From Thermopolyspora flexuosa (GTDB taxonomy: Bacteria; Actinomycetota; Actinomycetes; Streptosporangiales; Streptosporangiaceae), in NCBI RefSeq assembly GCF_006716785.1, contig NZ_VFPQ01000001.1:558001-622000 (forward strand): 64,000 nt of DNA. Reading direction: 5' to 3'. The notes beneath the pieces are model-generated. The model saw only the letters and a list, made by a program, of their open reading frames with translations. It ran no database searches and was not told where the DNA came from. This document shows, in pieces, positions 1-10,111 of this stretch. The translations under genes and the position numbers were made by a program. Position 1 is the stretch's first letter; every line of letters begins with the position of its first letter.

Positions 1-1332
1 TGCGACCACCAGGTCGAGCATCGAGGTCTCGTCGACCACGATCAGGTCGGCGAGGAACGGATCGGTGTGGTCGAACAGCGCCCCGTCCTCGGCGGGGTCG
101 GCGCGCGGCCGCACCATGCGGTGCACGGTCATCGCGGGCAGGCCGGTCAGCTCGCCGAGCCGCCGCGCGGCGCGCCCGGTGGGGGCGGCGAGCGCGACCC
201 GGCCGCCGCCCGCGCGCACCAGCTCGGTGAGCACCCGGACCGTGTGGCTCTTGCCGCAGCCGGGCCCGCCGGTGAGCACCGACACCGTCTCCCGCAGCGT
301 CATCTCGATCGCCCGCCGCTGGTCCGGATGGAGGTCCGCGTACGGCGGGGCGTCCCCGCCCAGCCGCTCCTCGGCGATGCGCCGTACCCGATCCGGCATC
401 CGGGATGCGGCCCGGTGCAGCCGGAGCAGCTCGCCCGCCACCGACGACTCGGCGACGTGCAGCCACCGGGCGGACACCACCGGCTCCACCTCGCCGTCGG
501 CGCGCAGGCCGGGCAGCAGCTCGACCACGACCTTGCCGTCGGCGCGCAGCGCGTCGAGGGCCGCGCGCAGCGGGCCGGGATCGGCGTCGAGCAGCTCCAT
601 CGCCTGGGCGATCAGCGCCTTCTCCGGCAGGTGGCAGTGACCCGCCCGCGCGTTCGCCCGGTCGAGCACGTGCAGCAGCCCGGCCCGCATGCGCTCCGGG
701 CTCTGCTCGGGCAGGCCCACCGCCATCGCGATCCGGTCCGCGGTGTGGAAGCCGATGCCACGCACCTCCTCGGCGAGCCGGTACGGCTCGGCGCGCACCA
801 CGCGTGCCGCGTCCTCGCCGAGCGCCTGGTGGATGCGGACCGCGAGGGCGGGCGAGAGCCGTACCCCTTGGAGGAAGGTCATGATCTCCCGGATCGCCTT
901 CTGCTCGGCCCAGGCCTCGCGGATCATCCGCGCCCGGGCCGGCCCGATGTTGTGCACCTCGAGCAGCCGCTCGGGCTCGGTGTCGATCACCTTCAGCGTG
1001 TCCGCCCCGAAGTGCGCGGCGATCGCGTCGGCGAGCTTGCCGCCGATGCCTCTGACCAGCCCGGAGCCGAGGTAGCGCCGGATCGCGTAGACGCTCGCGG
1101 GCAGCACCGAGACGCACTCGGTCACCTGGAACCGCTCGCCGTGCTCGTCGTGCCGGGAGTAGCCGCCGGTGAGCCGGACGGTCTCGCCGGGCTGCACGCC
1201 GACGAGCGCGGCGCCGGCCGCGACCACCGTGCGCTCGCCGCCGAGGTCGACGCACGCGACCGTGTAGCCGTCGGGGGCGACGTATCGCAGGTGGTCGACG
1301 ACGCCCTCGATGACCTGCCCCGGCTCGTTCAT
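1..1332 (-). CDS. recD2: RecD2-type ATP-dependent DNA helicase, N-terminal part (cut by window edge)
   Basis: About 444 residues from the start codon to the window edge are visible; the C-terminal half of the helicase lies outside. The N-terminal part carries an OB-like segment and several helix-hairpin-helix motifs (VRGIGGKLADAI near residue 95, VHNIGPARARMI near 130, VRGIGFHTADRI near 190), as in RecD2/TraA-type SF1B helicases that lack RecBC. Walker A GGPGCGKS sits at about residues 354-362 and Walker B VVDETSMLD at about 430-440. The ATG at 1332-1330 gives MNEPGQVIEG, a typical RecD2 opening. Members unwind DNA 5'-3' in repair and recombination. The reading frame is uniformly high in G/C third positions. 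It is divergent from the next gene with only about 40 bp between them. Confidence 0.9.
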   Translation of the reverse strand, partial: MNEPGQVIEGVVDHLRYVAPDGYTVACVDLGGERTVVAAGAALVGVQPGETVRLTGGYSRHDEHGERFQVTECVSVLPASVYAIRRYLGSGLVRGIGGKLADAIAAHFGADTLKVIDTEPERLLEVHNIGPARARMIREAWAEQKAIREIMTFLQGVRLSPALAVRIHQALGEDAARVVRAEPYRLAEEVRGIGFHTADRIAMAVGLPEQSPERMRAGLLHVLDRANARAGHCHLPEKALIAQAMELLDADPGPLRAALDALRADGKVVVELLPGLRADGEVEPVVSARWLHVAESSVAGELLRLHRAASRMPDRVRRIAEERLGGDAPPYADLHPDQRRAIEMTLRETVSVLTGGPGCGKSHTVRVLTELVRAGGGRVALAAPTGRAARRLGELTGLPAMTVHRMVRPRADPAEDGALFDHTDPFLADLIVVDETSMLDLVVA

Positions 1333-1371
1333 GCGATCCACCCCGAGGGCACCCTACTTAGACTTACCGAC

Positions 1372-1938
1372 ATGCGGCGAGTGAGCAGCCGGCTGAGCAG
1401 CACGCTGGTCGTGGTGGCGGGGGAGCGCGCGCCGCGCGTCATCGCCGGGCTCGAGGGCCTGCACAACGTGCGCACCGTGGTGCGGGGCGACCGCACCCCG
1501 GCCGCGGTCACCGAGGCGCTGACCAGGTCCGCCGCCGCGACGTACGTGGTGCACGACGCCGACCCGCTCGCGGCCGTCGGCGACGCGTGGACCGGGTTCT
1601 TCGACGGCGTGGAGCCGGTGGGCGGCCTGGAGGCGGCGATCGAGACCACCCTCGCCGACCTGGAGGCCGGGCGGCTCGTGCTGCCCGACTACTACATCGT
1701 CCTCGACCCCGACGAGCTGCCGCCGACCCGGCGGCACTGGTGGCTCGGCGTGCTCGCCGGGGCCGCGCCCGCCCGGGTGGTGCCCGCGCCCGCCTCGGCG
1801 CGGGCGGTCGCCGAGACCCTCGGCCGCCTCGCCTCGGGACGCTGGTGGCCGTCCGACCTCAGGGCCTGGCTGCGCGAGCTGCCCCGCACCGTGCCCGACC
1901 GGGCCGGAACCACGGCCGGGGGAGGCGTCTCCGCCTGA
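1372..1938 (+). CDS. hypothetical protein, 188 aa
   Basis: An ORF of 188 residues with actinobacterial codon bias, starting MRRVSSRLSS. It has no signal peptide or obvious membrane segment. Recognisable traits are an alternating hydrophobic N-terminal stretch (TLVVVAGERAPRVIAGLEGL), a TYVVHDAD turn, and a DYYIVLDPDELPPTRRHWW segment, suggesting a compact alpha/beta fold. I do not recognise the family. The ATG at 1372 lies about 39 bp from the divergent helicase start and just after a TACTTA-like element, so the transcript may be nearly leaderless; a GTG at 1381 is an alternative start. A longer in-frame ORF running back to 67 is the antisense shadow of the helicase and was not used. Confidence 0.6.
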   Translation: MRRVSSRLSSTLVVVAGERAPRVIAGLEGLHNVRTVVRGDRTPAAVTEALTRSAAATYVVHDADPLAAVGDAWTGFFDGVEPVGGLEAAIETTLADLEAGRLVLPDYYIVLDPDELPPTRRHWWLGVLAGAAPARVVPAPASARAVAETLGRLASGRWWPSDLRAWLRELPRTVPDRAGTTAGGGVSA

Positions 1939-2203
1939 CCGGGCCGCGGGGGAGCGCCGGGGTACGGCCCCGCTCCCGCAAATTCCGTTGAACCGCGAAA
2001 AATCTTTGCGCGTATTACGCGGAATTGCCGCATGACGCCGCGCTGATTCCACGGCGGCGTACGAGGCTTTGCCCGGGCGAGGGGATGGGCCGGGGAGCCG
2101 CGGTTAGGGAGGGAGGAAATGGCGTACCGCGCCATTTTCTGACCGATTGAGTCGGAGCCCGGCCGTCGGCCGGGTCTCACCCTGCGTAATCGTGGAGCCG
2201 ATC

Positions 2204-2470
2204 ATGATGAAGCGAATCCTTGCCTCCGCCGTCGTGGCCGCGCCCGTCTTCGTGGTGGGCGGCACGGTCAGTGCGCCTCCCGCCGTGGCCGCTCCGTCCT
2301 CGCCCCAGGTGATCGCCGACCGTGGGGGCACCGAGACCGTGACCGAGCCCCAGGTTCGGTGCGAGTGGCGCAGGTGGCGTGGCGACTCGTGCAGGTTCTG
2401 CTACCGGCACGGCAAGTGGCGGCTGGACTACTGCGACGACTGGGATGACGACTGGGACGACTGGGACTGA
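2204..2470 (+). CDS. small secreted protein with Trp/Asp-rich tail
   Basis: An 88-residue protein beginning MMKRILASAVVAAP, a classic short Sec signal peptide (basic n-region, hydrophobic core, AxA-type site near residue 29-31, AVAAP). The mature part of about 57 residues has four cysteines (RCEW, DSCRFC, DYCDD) and ends in the repeat DDWDDDWDDWD. No family is recognised. The cysteines could form two disulfides after export, and the acidic Trp-rich tail could bind cations or cell wall; both are inference. The tandem ATGs at 2204 and 2207 are preferred because they sit directly in front of the signal peptide; an upstream in-frame start at 2147 would bury it. A rho-independent terminator follows about 40 bp downstream. 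Confidence 0.65.
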   Translation: MMKRILASAVVAAPVFVVGGTVSAPPAVAAPSSPQVIADRGGTETVTEPQVRCEWRRWRGDSCRFCYRHGKWRLDYCDDWDDDWDDWD

Positions 2471-2511
2471 CCCGGCCGGCGCCGCAGGCCGGTCCACCGG
2501 CCGACGCCTTC

Positions 2512-2545
2512 GCCCCGTGAGGGACGGCCTCACGGGGCCTTTCCT
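2512..2545 (+). terminator. rho-independent terminator after the small secreted protein
   Basis: Perfect 9-bp inverted repeat GCCCCGTGA (2512-2520) and TCACGGGGC (2530-2538) with a 9-nt loop, followed by CTTTCCT. It lies 42 bp after the stop of the secreted-protein gene. Confidence 0.65.
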
Positions 2546-3126
2546 GTCTCCGCCGGTGACCCCCGGGGGAGACGCGCGTCCCGGCTCGCCGTACGATCAA
2601 GGCGGCCTCCCGTGCCGTGGCGCCATGCCGCGGACCGTGATCGGGAAACGGGCATTCCGCCACATCTTGATCACATCGGGTGACAGCGGGGGATAAGCTG
2701 GTATTTTGCTGTGACGCACATACACCAGCGGGTGGGTCCGGTCGCGGCGTCGGCCTGACTTCCCCCTTATCAAATAGTGAATACGGTACACAAATAAGTT
2801 GGAACGATGGACGCGGCCTGGGTGTCCCGCACCGTTCCGCATCTGCGGTACGGGCGGCCTCACATCATGCGGCGTGGCCCCGAAAAGCACTTATGATGAT
2901 CGGGATGATGGCCACGCGGCGGTGCCGCGTTATCCGTGGCGAGGGAAGCCCGACCGCGTGCCGCCGGAGCACGGGCGTGGACCGGTGACGGTCGCCCGCC
3001 TCGGTGGCCATGTGATCGGCAGAACAACAGAACGTGATGACGGGGGGCGTCGCGAGCGTTTACTAGGCGTACCTGGTTCACGTGTGCCCGGCACGGCATG
3101 CCCGTGCACCTGACGCCTCGTGGCTC
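2546..3126. other. non-coding stretch, no gene recognised
   Basis: About 580 bp between the terminator and the methylase ribosome-binding site. It is locally less GC-rich (around 2760-2810), and short ORFs on both strands lack coding bias or family features. It probably holds the methylase promoter, but no -10/-35 pair is convincing. Confidence 0.4.
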
Positions 3127-3141
3127 GGAGGAAGGACGTTG

Positions 3142-5076
3142 ATGCGAGACGATGTTCTGGTCAACGCCGCGGACATCGCCCGGATCGCGGATGTTGGCCG
3201 GGCGGCCGTCAGCAACTGGCGCAAGCGGTTCGACGACTTTCCCAAGCCCGTCGGCGGCACCGCCACCAGCCCGGCATTCTCCCTCGCCGAGGTCGAGCAG
3301 TGGCTGCGCCGGCACGACCGGTACGTCGAGGTCTCGCCGCTGGAGCGGGTCTGGCAGCGGCTCCGCAGCGCCGGTGACGACCTGCGGCTCGGGGACATCG
3401 TCGGCGGTGCCGGCGCCTTCCTCATCTATCTGCGGCGCGACCCCTCCGGCTGGCGCGAGCTGTCCCGGCTGCCGGACGAGGAACTGGTCGCCCGGCTGCC
3501 CGGCGCCATCGCCGAGGCCGTACCGGAGCTGCCCGGCGACCCGGCCGGCGCGGTACCCGCCGACGCCTCGCTGATCCGCGCGCTCGCCGACCTCGCCGCG
3601 GAGACCAAGCCGGAGGACGTCTTCGACGGCATCTGCGAGCGCTACGTCGAGGCGCACTCCCGCCGCCTGCTCGTCACCCCGGAGAACGTGGCGGCGCTGA
3701 TGACCGAGATCGCCGCGGCCGCGGGCGGCACCGTGCTCGACCCGGCCTGCGGCATCGGCACGCTGCTGCTCGCCTCCGGCGCCGAGGTGGCGATGGGCCA
3801 GGACGTGAGCGAGAGCGCGGCCCGGCTCACCGCGGTTCGCCTGCTGCTGCGCGGCAGGAAGGCGGTGATCCGCGCCGGCGACTCGCTGCGCGCCGACGCC
3901 TTCCCCGGCGAGCAGGTCGACGCGATCGTGTGCAACCCGCCGTTCAACGACCGCGGCTGGGGCTACGAGGAGCTCGCCAACGACCCCCGCTGGGAGTACG
4001 GCCTGCCGCCCCGCGGCGAGTCCGAGCTCGCCTGGGTGCAGCACTGCCTGGCGCACGTCAGGCCGGGCGGCCTCGTCGTGATCATGATGCCGGGCGTGGC
4101 GTCGAGCCGCCGCCCGGGCCGCCGCATCCGCGGCAACCTGCTGCGCGCCGGCGCGCTGCGCGCGATCATGACGCTCTCGGTGGGCGCGGCCCCGGCCTCC
4201 AGCGGCGCCCCCGACCTGTGGGTGCTGCAGCGCCCGGTGCCCGGCGACCACCCCTCCGACCTGCTCATGGTGAACGCCGGGGAGGACCTCGAGCTCGCCC
4301 GGACCGCCTGGCGGGCCTACCTCGAGGGCGGCGACCTGCCCGAGGGCTCCACCACGATGCGCATCATCGACCTGCTCGACGAGGAGGTCGCGCTCACCCC
4401 GGCGCACCGGGTCCCGGTGCAGAGCCAGACCGAGCCCTCGGCGTTCGTCGGCGCCCGGGAGCGCACCGCCGCCGCGATCTCCCGGCTCGGCGTGCCCGAG
4501 CTCGTGCCGTCGCCGCGCCGCCGCGACATGCCGATGACGAACATCGGCGAGCTGTCCCGGGCCGGCGTCGTCACCATCTTCCAGGGGCCGATCCGCCTCA
4601 AGGTGGACGGCGGCCCCCAGCCCGTGCTCACCGCCAAGGACCTGCTCCTCGGCCGCCCGGCGAGTGGCCGTACCCGGCCGGCCGACGGGCTCGTCACCAT
4701 CGAGCCGGGCGACGTGATCGCCCCGGTGATCGCCCGCGGGGACACCGTCGCCCGGGTGATGCGGGACGGCAGCGCGGTCCTGGGCCCGCAGCTCCTGCTG
4801 TTCCGTACCGATCCCGAGCGGCTCGACCCCTACTTCCTCGCCGGCTGCCTGCGGGTGACCGGCGAGTCGAGCCTGCGTCTCGGCTCGTCCGCCCGCATGG
4901 ATCCGCGCCGGGCGCAGCTTCCCCGCCTGCCGATCGAGGAGCAGCGCGCGTACGGCGAGGCGTTCCGCCGCCTCCTCGAGTTCGAGGACGCGGTCCGCAA
5001 GCTCCGCACGTTCGGCGACGAGCTGGTACGGCTCGGCTTCGACGGCCTGCTCGACGGCACCCTGCAGCCGGGCTGA
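3142..5076 (+). CDS. HTH / N6-adenine DNA methylase / HsdS-like fusion protein
   Basis: A 644-residue protein with three parts. Residues 1-55 look like a helix-turn-helix (NAADIARIADVGRAAVSNW). The middle is an N6_Mtase domain with SAM motif I DPACGIGTLLLA at about 200-211 and catalytic NPPF at 265-268. The C-terminal 170 residues resemble half of a type I specificity subunit: a target-recognition-like region (GPQLLLFRTDPERLDPYFLAGCL), an LPRLPIEEQ turn and a terminal helix (FRRLLEFEDAVRKLRTFGDEL). The ATG at 3142 follows GGAGGAAGG at 3127-3135 and is chosen over in-frame starts at 3082 and 3139. No restriction subunit lies nearby, so it would act as a solitary methyltransferase, perhaps a regulatory one. 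The methylase domain is secure; specificity and role are unknown. Confidence 0.85.
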   Translation: MRDDVLVNAADIARIADVGRAAVSNWRKRFDDFPKPVGGTATSPAFSLAEVEQWLRRHDRYVEVSPLERVWQRLRSAGDDLRLGDIVGGAGAFLIYLRRDPSGWRELSRLPDEELVARLPGAIAEAVPELPGDPAGAVPADASLIRALADLAAETKPEDVFDGICERYVEAHSRRLLVTPENVAALMTEIAAAAGGTVLDPACGIGTLLLASGAEVAMGQDVSESAARLTAVRLLLRGRKAVIRAGDSLRADAFPGEQVDAIVCNPPFNDRGWGYEELANDPRWEYGLPPRGESELAWVQHCLAHVRPGGLVVIMMPGVASSRRPGRRIRGNLLRAGALRAIMTLSVGAAPASSGAPDLWVLQRPVPGDHPSDLLMVNAGEDLELARTAWRAYLEGGDLPEGSTTMRIIDLLDEEVALTPAHRVPVQSQTEPSAFVGARERTAAAISRLGVPELVPSPRRRDMPMTNIGELSRAGVVTIFQGPIRLKVDGGPQPVLTAKDLLLGRPASGRTRPADGLVTIEPGDVIAPVIARGDTVARVMRDGSAVLGPQLLLFRTDPERLDPYFLAGCLRVTGESSLRLGSSARMDPRRAQLPRLPIEEQRAYGEAFRRLLEFEDAVRKLRTFGDELVRLGFDGLLDGTLQPG

Positions 5077-5332
5077 TCGGCCACGCCCCGCGGTACCAGG
5101 GGCCTTCATGAGCGTTTGCGCCCTCGGCGAAACCGCGCCGCCGGCCTCGGCGCACCCCGCCGGGCGGCGCGCCCGCCCGGATCCGCCCACCGGAACGGCT
5201 TTCGCGCGCCGTGGCCGGGTCACGCGCCGCCGCCGCGCGGCCGCGCACGCGCTCCGTGCACCCGCGGCGACCCCCTAGCCTGGGACGCCCGGCCGCAAAT
5301 GCAGGCGAATTCTGTCGGTCCGCCCCGTTACT

Positions 5333-5357
5333 CTTCTCCCTACGCTGTACGGAGAAG
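5333..5357. promoter_or_regulatory. inverted repeat, candidate TetR-family operator upstream of the UvrA paralogue
   Basis: CTTCTCC (5333-5339) and GGAGAAG (5351-5357) are a perfect 7-bp inverted repeat around CTACGCTGTAC. A TACGCTGTACG core flanked by dyad arms is typical of operators of TetR regulators in front of actinobacterial drug-resistance genes. It ends 12 bp before the ATG at 5370, so a bound repressor would block transcription or initiation. No TetR gene is in the window. Confidence 0.5.
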
Positions 5358-5369
5358 TGTGGGGAGCCA

Positions 5370-7646
<2,277 letters not shown>

Positions 7647-7687
7647 TCACCGATCCGCGCCCTTGGCCGGCTGCCGGGGACGCGATT

Positions 7688-7712
7688 ATGGTGCTAATGT
7701 AAATAGCACCAT
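7688..7712. promoter_or_regulatory. 25-bp palindrome overlapping the GntR start codon (autoregulatory operator)
   Basis: Arms ATGGTGCTA (7688-7696) and TAGCACCAT (7704-7712) pair perfectly over 9 bp around a 7-nt centre. The right arm runs into the ATG at 7711. Palindromes of this kind are the usual sites of YtrA-subfamily GntR repressors. Because no ribosome-binding site fits between the repeat and the ATG, the mRNA is probably leaderless and the operator covers the transcription start. Confidence 0.65.
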
Positions 7713-8079
7713 GTTGCTCACGCTGGACCTCAACGACCCCCGGCCGCTGCACGAGCAGATCGCCGAGGCGGTACGCCGCGCGATCGCGCTCGGGGACGTG
7801 CGGCCGGGGGACCGGCTGCCACCGGCCCGGGACCTCGCCGCCGCGCTCGGGGTGAACACCAACACCGCGCTGCGCGCCCTGCGCGAGCTGCGGGACGAGG
7901 GCGTGCTCGAGTTCCGGCGGGGCCGCGGGGTGTCGGTGCTGCGCGCCCCCGAGCCGCGGGAGGTGCTGCGGGACCGGGTCACCGCGCTGCTGGAGGAGGC
8001 CGAGCGGTACGGCTACCGCGTCGACGAGGTGATCGAGATCGTGCGCGAGCTGGCCGAGGCGAAGGAGGGACGACGATGA
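7711..8079 (+). CDS. GntR-family transcriptional regulator, YtrA subfamily
   Basis: A 122-residue protein made of one GntR winged helix (PLHEQIAEAVRRAIALGDVRPGDRL region, then DLAAALGVNTNTALRALREL as the recognition part) and a short C-terminal helical dimerisation tail of about 50 residues. That length and the lack of a large effector domain mark the YtrA subfamily, which represses linked membrane-protein or transporter genes. The ATG at 7711 lies in the right arm of the 25-bp palindrome. The stop overlaps the next start by 4 nt (ATGA at 8076), so the regulator and the membrane protein are translationally coupled and likely co-repressed. The inducer cannot be told from sequence. Confidence 0.85.
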   Translation: MLLTLDLNDPRPLHEQIAEAVRRAIALGDVRPGDRLPPARDLAAALGVNTNTALRALRELRDEGVLEFRRGRGVSVLRAPEPREVLRDRVTALLEEAERYGYRVDEVIEIVRELAEAKEGRR

Positions 8080-9068
8080 ACGTCCGTCGGTGGTACATCC
8101 CGATCGCGGTCGGCTGGACCGTCCTGGTGGCGGTGCTGGTCGTGGTCGCCCCCGTCCCGCTGCTCGACCGGCTGCCCGATCCGCTTGCCATCCATTGGGG
8201 CCTGTCCGGCAGACCGGACGGCGCGAGCCCGTACTGGCTGAACGCGCTGGTCATGGTGCTGCTGTGGCTGGTGATCGCCGGGCTCCCGCTGTACCGGCTG
8301 ATCCGGGGCGACGCGCTGCGCCGCCGGCACGACCGCCGCTGGATGTGCGCCGTGCTCGCCGGGGGCGGGGTCTTCGTGCTCGCCCTCCAGACGATGACGA
8401 TCCTGGCGAACCTCGACCGGACCGACTGGCGGGACGCCGCCCCGGTCGGTCCGGGCACGCTCCTCGCGGTGTTCGGCGTCTCGGCGCTCGCCGGCGCGAT
8501 CGGCTGGGCGCTCGCCCGCCCCGGCCCGGACGAGGAGCCGCCCGCCTCCGGGCGGCGCCCGCCGCGGCCGCTGCGCACCCTCCGCTCCGGCGAGCGCGCG
8601 GTCTGGGTGTCGTCGGCGACGGCCGGCTGGGCGGTCACCGCCGGGTCCGGCCTGCTCCTGCTCGCCGTACTGCTCGGCGTGCTTCCCCCGCTCGAGACGG
8701 AACACCGGATCGTGCTCGCCGTCTCCACCGGCGTCTCCGCGGTCGCGGCGCTCGCCCTCTCCGGGGTGCGGGTGCAGGTGAACGCGCGCGGGCTCGCGGT
8801 CGCGTTCGGGCCGCTGCGCTGGCCGGTGCGCCGGATCCCGCTCGACCGCATCGACCGCGCCTTCGTGGACAGGCGGTGGCCCGCCGACGTCGGCGGCTGG
8901 GGCTACCGGGTGCGGCCCGGGAGCAGCACGGTGATGATCCGCGGCGGCGAGTGCCTCGTCGTCCGGTACGGCTCCGGCCGCGAGCTCGCGATCAGCGTCG
9001 ACGACGCCGAGCGCGGCGCGGCGCTGCTCAACAGCCTCGTGGCCGAACGCGACAACGATCGGAGCTGA
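8076..9068 (+). CDS. DUF1648-type polytopic membrane protein
   Basis: A 330-residue integral membrane protein. The first segment (WYIPIAVGWTVLVAVLVVVAP) is followed by the DUF1648-like signature LPDPLAIHWGLSGRPDG, then further hydrophobic segments near residues 50-70, 90-110, 125-145, 185-210 and 215-235, and a C-terminal soluble domain (VQVNARGLAVAFGPLRWPVRRIPLDRIDRA) like the PH-type domain found in many such proteins. DUF1648 proteins often sit beside YtrA-type regulators and include SdpI-like immunity proteins. The function here is unknown; a stress or immunity role under the upstream GntR is an inference from context. Its start overlaps the regulator stop by 4 nt and the CPBP protease gene follows 5 bp later. 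Confidence 0.75.
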   Translation: MNVRRWYIPIAVGWTVLVAVLVVVAPVPLLDRLPDPLAIHWGLSGRPDGASPYWLNALVMVLLWLVIAGLPLYRLIRGDALRRRHDRRWMCAVLAGGGVFVLALQTMTILANLDRTDWRDAAPVGPGTLLAVFGVSALAGAIGWALARPGPDEEPPASGRRPPRPLRTLRSGERAVWVSSATAGWAVTAGSGLLLLAVLLGVLPPLETEHRIVLAVSTGVSAVAALALSGVRVQVNARGLAVAFGPLRWPVRRIPLDRIDRAFVDRRWPADVGGWGYRVRPGSSTVMIRGGECLVVRYGSGRELAISVDDAERGAALLNSLVAERDNDRS

Positions 9069-9073
9069 GCTTC

Positions 9074-10057
9074 ATGTCCCCCACAACACCAGACCGGCTG
9101 CCCGATCCGGCGGCCGTGGAATCCCCCGGCCCGCGCCCGGCCTCCCGCGCGGACCTGCCCGTCTTCCTCGCCACCGCGTTCGGCCTGTCGTGGCTGGCCG
9201 CCCTGCCGATCTGGCTGGGCGGGGTCCCGCTGGACGCGCCGCTCGCCCAGCTCATCGGCGTGGCGATGATGGCCACCCCCACCCTCGGCGTGCTCGCGGT
9301 GTGGCGCATCGGCCATCGCGACCTGCCGCGCCGGGAGTGGGCCGCCCGCACCGGCCTCGGCATGGGCATATCGCGGCGCCGGACCCTCGCGCTCGTGGTC
9401 GCGGCCTGGCTGGGCGTGCCGGTGCTCGCCGTGCTCGCCGTCGCGGTGAGCGTCGCGATCGGCGTGCTCGAGGTCGACCTCCGCGGCTTCAGCCTCTTCC
9501 GTCTGGCGATCGCCCGGTCCGGCTCCGGCGCGCCGCCCGGCGACCCGGCGATGCTCGTCCTCGTCCAGATGGCGTCGGCCCTGCTGGCGACGCCGCTGAT
9601 CAACGCGATCCCCGCGCTGGGCGAGGAGTGGGGCTGGCGCGGCTGGCTGCTGCCGTACCTCACCCGGTACGGCACGTGGCGGGCGATCGTGCTCTCCGGC
9701 GTGATCTGGGGCCTGTGGCACGCGCCGCTCACCCTGCTCGGCTACAACTACGCGCGGCTCGGCGCGTGGGCGGCCCCCGCCTTCGTCGGGTTCTGCGTGA
9801 TCGCGGGCGCGATCTTCGCCTGGCTGCGGCTGTACTCCGGCAGCGTGTGGCCGCCCGTGATCGCGCACGCCGCGGTCAACGCCTGGGCCGGGTTCCCCAT
9901 GCTCGTCGGCGACGCGGCCGCGCCGCCCAACCTGTTCCTCGCCGGGCTGTTCGGCCTGGTCGGCTGGGCGCTGCTCGCCGTGCTCGCCGTGATCCTGTTC
10001 CGGGTCCGGCCGCCCGCCGCCCCGGACCCGGCGGACCGGCCGGGTACGGCGGGCTGA
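9074..10057 (+). CDS. CPBP family intramembrane glutamic-type protease (Abi/Rce1-like)
   Basis: A 327-residue membrane protein with about eight hydrophobic segments. The CPBP motifs are clear: GEEWGWRGWL (the EExxxR motif) near residues 180-190, GLWHAPL (FxxxH type) near 215, and HAAVNAW near 263. CPBP proteases process prenylated or membrane substrates; bacterial members are linked to bacteriocin immunity and signalling. It is the third gene of the GntR-DUF1648-CPBP operon, 5 bp downstream of its neighbour, so it is probably controlled by the same palindrome. The ATG at 9074 was chosen because it directly follows the upstream stop. The substrate is unknown. Confidence 0.85.
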   Translation: MSPTTPDRLPDPAAVESPGPRPASRADLPVFLATAFGLSWLAALPIWLGGVPLDAPLAQLIGVAMMATPTLGVLAVWRIGHRDLPRREWAARTGLGMGISRRRTLALVVAAWLGVPVLAVLAVAVSVAIGVLEVDLRGFSLFRLAIARSGSGAPPGDPAMLVLVQMASALLATPLINAIPALGEEWGWRGWLLPYLTRYGTWRAIVLSGVIWGLWHAPLTLLGYNYARLGAWAAPAFVGFCVIAGAIFAWLRLYSGSVWPPVIAHAAVNAWAGFPMLVGDAAAPPNLFLAGLFGLVGWALLAVLAVILFRVRPPAAPDPADRPGTAG

Positions 10058-10067
10058 GCCGGCCGGA

Positions 10068-10107
10068 CGGCCCGGGCCCGCGGGGGCGAACCCGCAGGCC
10101 CGGGCCG
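10068..10107. terminator. bidirectional terminator between CPBP and EF-Tu genes
   Basis: A very GC-rich inverted repeat with arms at 10068-10085 (CGGCCCGGGCCCGCGGGG) and 10091-10107 (CCCGCAGGCCCGGGCCG), one mismatch or bulge, loop of about 5 nt. It lies between convergent stops at 10057 and 10112 and can serve both genes; there is no long T tract, which is usual in actinomycetes. Confidence 0.6.
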
Positions 10108-10111
10108 CGCG

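Noticed and set aside
67-1371. Long plus-strand ORF upstream of and in frame with the 188-aa gene
   Set aside because: It is the antisense shadow of the RecD2 helicase; the reverse strand has Walker A/B and HhH motifs, the plus strand only Arg/Gly/Pro-rich translation.
2860-5223. 787-residue minus-strand ORF over the methylase gene
   Set aside because: Shadow frame: composition is His/Gly/Arg-rich without motifs, and the plus strand encodes a clear methylase.
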